Below are positions 61,406 through 64,000 of a stretch of DNA of 64,000 bases, piece by piece; the stretch's first letter is position 1; each line of letters starts with the position of its first letter. The stretch lies in the NCBI RefSeq assembly GCF_037104765.1, contig NZ_JBAWSY010000001.1, forward strand, positions 558,001 through 622,000. The letters are read 5' to 3'. This DNA is from Psychrobacillus mangrovi (GTDB lineage Bacteria; Bacillota; Bacilli; Bacillales_A; Planococcaceae). Made by a program: the position numbers and the translations under genes. The notes beneath the pieces were generated by a model. The model did not search any database and was not told the origin of the DNA. It worked only from the letters and a program-made list of their open reading frames with translations.

Positions 61406-61546
61406 ATGTCAAATAAAAGTAAACCAAACTTTAAGAAGAAAGAACCTAATTCACGAAAGGACAATCGTGAAGAATTTGCAGAAGATTTAGATCTAAACCA
61501 AACTAAACGTAAAAACGAGCAACAAAATAACCAACAGAATCGATAA
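61406..61546 (+). CDS. Small hydrophilic protein (46 aa)
   Basis: AGGAGGTGACGATACC precedes ATG at 61406. The product starts MSNKSKPNFKKKEPNSRKDN and ends in a Gln/Asn-rich NEQQNNQQNR; the core EEFAEDLDLNQTKRKNEQQ vaguely recalls the EEFAxExL...QNNKKRKKNQ tail of SspO/CotK-type spore proteins. No signal peptide. Identity is not established. Confidence 0.62.
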   Translation: MSNKSKPNFKKKEPNSRKDNREEFAEDLDLNQTKRKNEQQNNQQNR

Positions 61547-61628
61547 TACAGCTATTAACATAAATTCAACGATAATACGATTTAAATAATTCAGTTATTT
61601 CCCCTTAAGACTCATCCATATTATGCAC

Positions 61629-61670
61629 AAAAAAGATGACGCATCCCTCTAGGACTGTGTCATCTTTTTT
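61629..61670. terminator. Bidirectional terminator
   Basis: AAAAAAGATGACGCA pairs with TGTGTCATCTTTTTT (one G-T pair), giving T-runs on both strands. It ends the small plus-strand gene and insulates it from glgA. Confidence 0.88.
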
Positions 61671-61701
61671 GTGATTGGAAACCCTTAATTTAAGGATCCA
61701 T

Positions 61702-61738
61702 AAAAAGAATGGTTCTCAACAATTTGAAAACCATTCTA
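61702..61738 (-). terminator. Intrinsic terminator of the glg operon
   Basis: AGAATGGTT (61706-61714) pairs perfectly with AACCATTCT (61729-61737), and the minus strand continues TTTTTA. It follows the glgA stop directly, so glgP is not next in this operon. Confidence 0.85.
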
Positions 61739-61740
61739 TT

Positions 61741-63174
61741 TTATTTATCAGATTTCAGGAGTTCATACAATTTGAGGTATTGTTGCGAAGATGATGACCA
61801 GCTAAAGTCGAGACCCATTGCGTGCTCTACTAAGTTCCTCCATTTGTTAGGATGTAAGCGAAAAAGTGCAACTGCTCGCTCAATTGTATACAGCAATTCG
61901 TGGGCATTATAATTAGCAAAGCTGAATCCATTTCCTTCTTCGGTTAATTCATTATAAGGTATAACCGTATCCTTTAGACCACCTGTTTCACGAACTAGCG
62001 GCAAGGTTCCATAGCGAAGTGCAAGCAATTGCCCAATGCCACATGGTTCAAATTGTGATGGCATTAGAAAAAGATCAGAACCGGCATAAATTCTCCGTGC
62101 CAATGCTTCATCAAAATAAAGGTTGGCTGAAACTTTTTGGGGAAAAATTTTTTCAAAATATCTGAATGCCTCCTCATACTGCTGATCGCCTGTACCCAAT
62201 AAAACAAATTGGACATTCAAACCGATGATTTCATGGAAGACATGTAAAATCAAATCTATACCTTTTTGATCGACTAGTCTTGTAACCATAGCAATTATTG
62301 GGATATCAGCGTTAATAGGAAGCCCAAGTGTTTCCTGGAGGTGCTTTTTATTTACATACTTCCCCTTATAATCGTCGTATGGAATGAACAAATTTTCATC
62401 ACGTTTAGGATCATAGGAGTCATTGTCAATACCGTTCACGATTCCTTGAAGATCAGCGCCTCTTTTTCGTAAAAACCCATCAAGTCTTTCACCATAATAG
62501 GGAGACTGTATTTCGTATGCATAGGTTGAACTAACAGTTGTCACGGAATCAGCAAAGGCCAGTCCTCCTTTGAGGTAACTGACATCCCCATAAAACTCTA
62601 AAGCGTCCATATGAAAATAAAGCTCGCTTATATCCAGTAAATCAGAAAGCACTGATTTAGGATATACACCTTGGTAGCGTAAATTATGAATGGTAAAGAC
62701 AGTTTTGATTCCTCGATAATATGGGTTATTTTCATAATTGGCCTTCAACTGAACAGGAATCAACCCTGTTTGCCAATCATGGCAGTGGATAATATCGGGC
62801 CGTTCCTCTAAATGCGGTAAAGCCTCCAGCACGGCTCGCGAAAAGAAAGCGAAACGCTCACCATCATCCCCAAAACCATAACTGCCATGCCTTTTAAAAT
62901 AATATTCGTTATCGAGAAAGTATACTGTTATCCCTTGATAATTAATTTTTTCTATACCGCAAAATTGACGTCTCCAGCCTACAGGCACTTCAATGCTTTT
63001 GATCCATTGCATTTGTTCTTTAAAATGTAATGGAAGGTCGTCATATTTCGGTAGTACCACGCTAACGTTTGCTCCCTTTTTATGTAAAGCTTGAGGCAAG
63101 GCGCCAATAACATCACCCAGTCCCCCGGTCTTTATAAATGGGGCGCACTCTGAGGCTGCAAATAAAACATTCAT
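61741..63174 (-). CDS. glgA: Glycogen synthase
   Basis: GT5 glycosyltransferase that extends alpha-1,4-glucan from ADP-glucose. The N-terminus MNVLFAASECAPFIKTGGLG holds the ADP-glucose KTGGL motif. HCHDWQTGLIPVQL is near residue 130, VNGIDNDSYDP near 240, and the catalytic Glu region PSQFEPCGIGQLLALRYG near 375. 477 aa, normal length. It lies 17 nt after glgD and ends the operon here. Confidence 0.97.
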   Translation of the reverse strand: MNVLFAASECAPFIKTGGLGDVIGALPQALHKKGANVSVVLPKYDDLPLHFKEQMQWIKSIEVPVGWRRQFCGIEKINYQGITVYFLDNEYYFKRHGSYGFGDDGERFAFFSRAVLEALPHLEERPDIIHCHDWQTGLIPVQLKANYENNPYYRGIKTVFTIHNLRYQGVYPKSVLSDLLDISELYFHMDALEFYGDVSYLKGGLAFADSVTTVSSTYAYEIQSPYYGERLDGFLRKRGADLQGIVNGIDNDSYDPKRDENLFIPYDDYKGKYVNKKHLQETLGLPINADIPIIAMVTRLVDQKGIDLILHVFHEIIGLNVQFVLLGTGDQQYEEAFRYFEKIFPQKVSANLYFDEALARRIYAGSDLFLMPSQFEPCGIGQLLALRYGTLPLVRETGGLKDTVIPYNELTEEGNGFSFANYNAHELLYTIERAVALFRLHPNKWRNLVEHAMGLDFSWSSSSQQYLKLYELLKSDK

Positions 63175-63191
63175 GCTGGTGTACCTCCAGT

Positions 63192-64000
63192 TTAAACTAC
63201 TTCCTCTTTTTTGATCACCATCGGCTTATTTCTCGCCGTTATGATTTGATCCCTAGTAATGATTACTTGTTTATCAGTAATCACATTTTCGACATGTGCT
63301 CCCTCTTCAATATCACCCTTTTGCATAATGATACTGTTTTTAACTACTGCACCTTTTTTTACTTTTACTCCTCTGAAAATAATACTATTTTCGACGGTGC
63401 CTTCAATAATACATCCATTGGCAATTAAAGAATTAGACACCTTAGAGGAATTTGTGAATTCGGCAGGTGCTTCATGTTTAATTTTCGTGAAAACTTCCCA
63501 TGAATCATAAAAATAGTTACGAAGAATTTCTGGATTAAGAAATTCCATATTACTAGCATGGTATGTTTCTAGGGAATGAATGAATGGCATATAACCCGTG
63601 AACTGGTACCCTTGCACTTTTAGATTTATCAAATTTGCTTTAACAATATCTTTCAAAAAATCATATTCATCATAATCTATACAATTCATTATTAAATCTA
63701 TTAATAATTGTTTTTTAATCACATATGTTTCCAAACATATATGATCACCTTTCTTAGGTGATGTATAAAAGTTAATATCACGGACTTCACCGTTTGTATC
63801 AAGTGAAATTTGATGATATATTGGTCTTTTCACTGATACCCCATCATAATCCTTATACAGAACTGTAATATCAGCTTCATTACTTTCGTGTTCTTTAATC
63901 ACATCGTTAAAGTCTATTTTACAAATATGATGACCAGGAGCAATAATTACTGTATCTGCAGTTGCCCGTTGGAAAAATTCTAAATGATCATAGAACTGCT
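63192..64000 (-). CDS. glgD: Glucose-1-phosphate adenylyltransferase regulatory subunit GlgD (3' part)
   Basis: The frame is open through the right edge, so the N-terminal nucleotidyltransferase part is missing. The visible piece begins with FYDHLEFFQRATADTVIIAP and continues into DVIKEHESNEADITVLYKDY. After residue about 150 come left-handed beta-helix repeats: SLIANGCIIEGTVENSIIFR, GAVVKNSIIMQKGDIEEGAH. GlgD pairs with GlgC to make ADP-glucose; the glgC-glgD-glgA order is that of B. subtilis. The GTG at 63902 is internal, not the start. Confidence 0.93.
   Translation of the reverse strand, partial: QFYDHLEFFQRATADTVIIAPGHHICKIDFNDVIKEHESNEADITVLYKDYDGVSVKRPIYHQISLDTNGEVRDINFYTSPKKGDHICLETYVIKKQLLIDLIMNCIDYDEYDFLKDIVKANLINLKVQGYQFTGYMPFIHSLETYHASNMEFLNPEILRNYFYDSWEVFTKIKHEAPAEFTNSSKVSNSLIANGCIIEGTVENSIIFRGVKVKKGAVVKNSIIMQKGDIEEGAHVENVITDKQVIITRDQIITARNKPMVIKKEEVV

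Noticed and set aside
63192..63902. Complete 236-codon gene starting with GTG at 63902
   Set aside because: The frame is open to the window edge and its upstream residues match the GlgD core, so the GTG is internal.

Overview
The window is a stretch of a low-GC, endospore-forming Firmicute chromosome of the order Bacillales. Family-level placement (a Planococcaceae/Caryophanaceae-like relative of Lysinibacillus, Sporosarcina or Psychrobacillus) is an inference from protein flavour only. The main support is gene order: reading right to left on the minus strand from about 49.5 kb to 0.7 kb it follows the Bacillus subtilis block gmk-rpoZ-coaBC-priA-def-fmt-rsmB-prpC-prkC-rsgA-rpe-thiN-spoVM-(rpmB)-asp23-fakA-sdaAB-sdaAA-recG-fapR-plsX-fabD-fabG-acpP-rnc-smc-ftsY-ylxM-ffh-rpsP-khpA-rimM-trmD-rplS-(lepB)-rbgA-rnhB-ylqG-ylqH-sucC-sucD-dprA-topA-trmFO-xerC-hslV-hslU-codY. 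A 30-residue SpoVM gene shows that the organism sporulates or descends from a spore former. Several members of the block are not at their usual place: rlmN between rsmB and prpC, ylqD between khpA and rimM, remA beside gmk, and flgB after codY.

Layout. 1-660: remnant of a group II intron with a decayed reverse transcriptase/maturase, starting two bases after the T-tract of the codY terminator, the typical target of bacterial class C introns. 0.7-15.7 kb: codY, HslUV, XerC, TrmFO, TopA, DprA, succinyl-CoA synthetase, YlqH/YlqG, RNase HII, RbgA and signal peptidase. 15.7-16.8 kb: a gene-free kilobase with two copies of a 120-bp element with inverted ends, six units of a 21-bp tandem repeat and another large palindrome. 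16.8-49.5 kb: ribosome, tRNA and SRP genes, the SMC/RNase III cluster, the FapR-controlled phospholipid operon, RecG, serine dehydratase, FakA, the PrkC/PrpC signalling pair, and translation and replication enzymes. 48.3-49.8 kb holds two inverted copies of a second hairpin family and a repeat-associated 39-codon ORF.

49.8-61.7 kb is accessory. After RqcH on the plus strand come terminator-like hairpins, an IS-end-like hairpin and a decayed tRNA-Val(GAC) 3' part. Then follows an LXG polymorphic-toxin locus: a 672-residue toxin with a putative TNT-like NAD-glycohydrolase tip, its adjacent candidate immunity gene, and a trail of intact and broken immunity-like genes. A secreted SbsC-C-like protein, two small basic-protein genes and an M48 membrane protease complete it. 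A 34-35 bp sequence occurs in inverted orientation on both sides of the toxin locus. 61.7-64 kb: glgA and the 3' part of glgD from a glycogen operon running in from the right.
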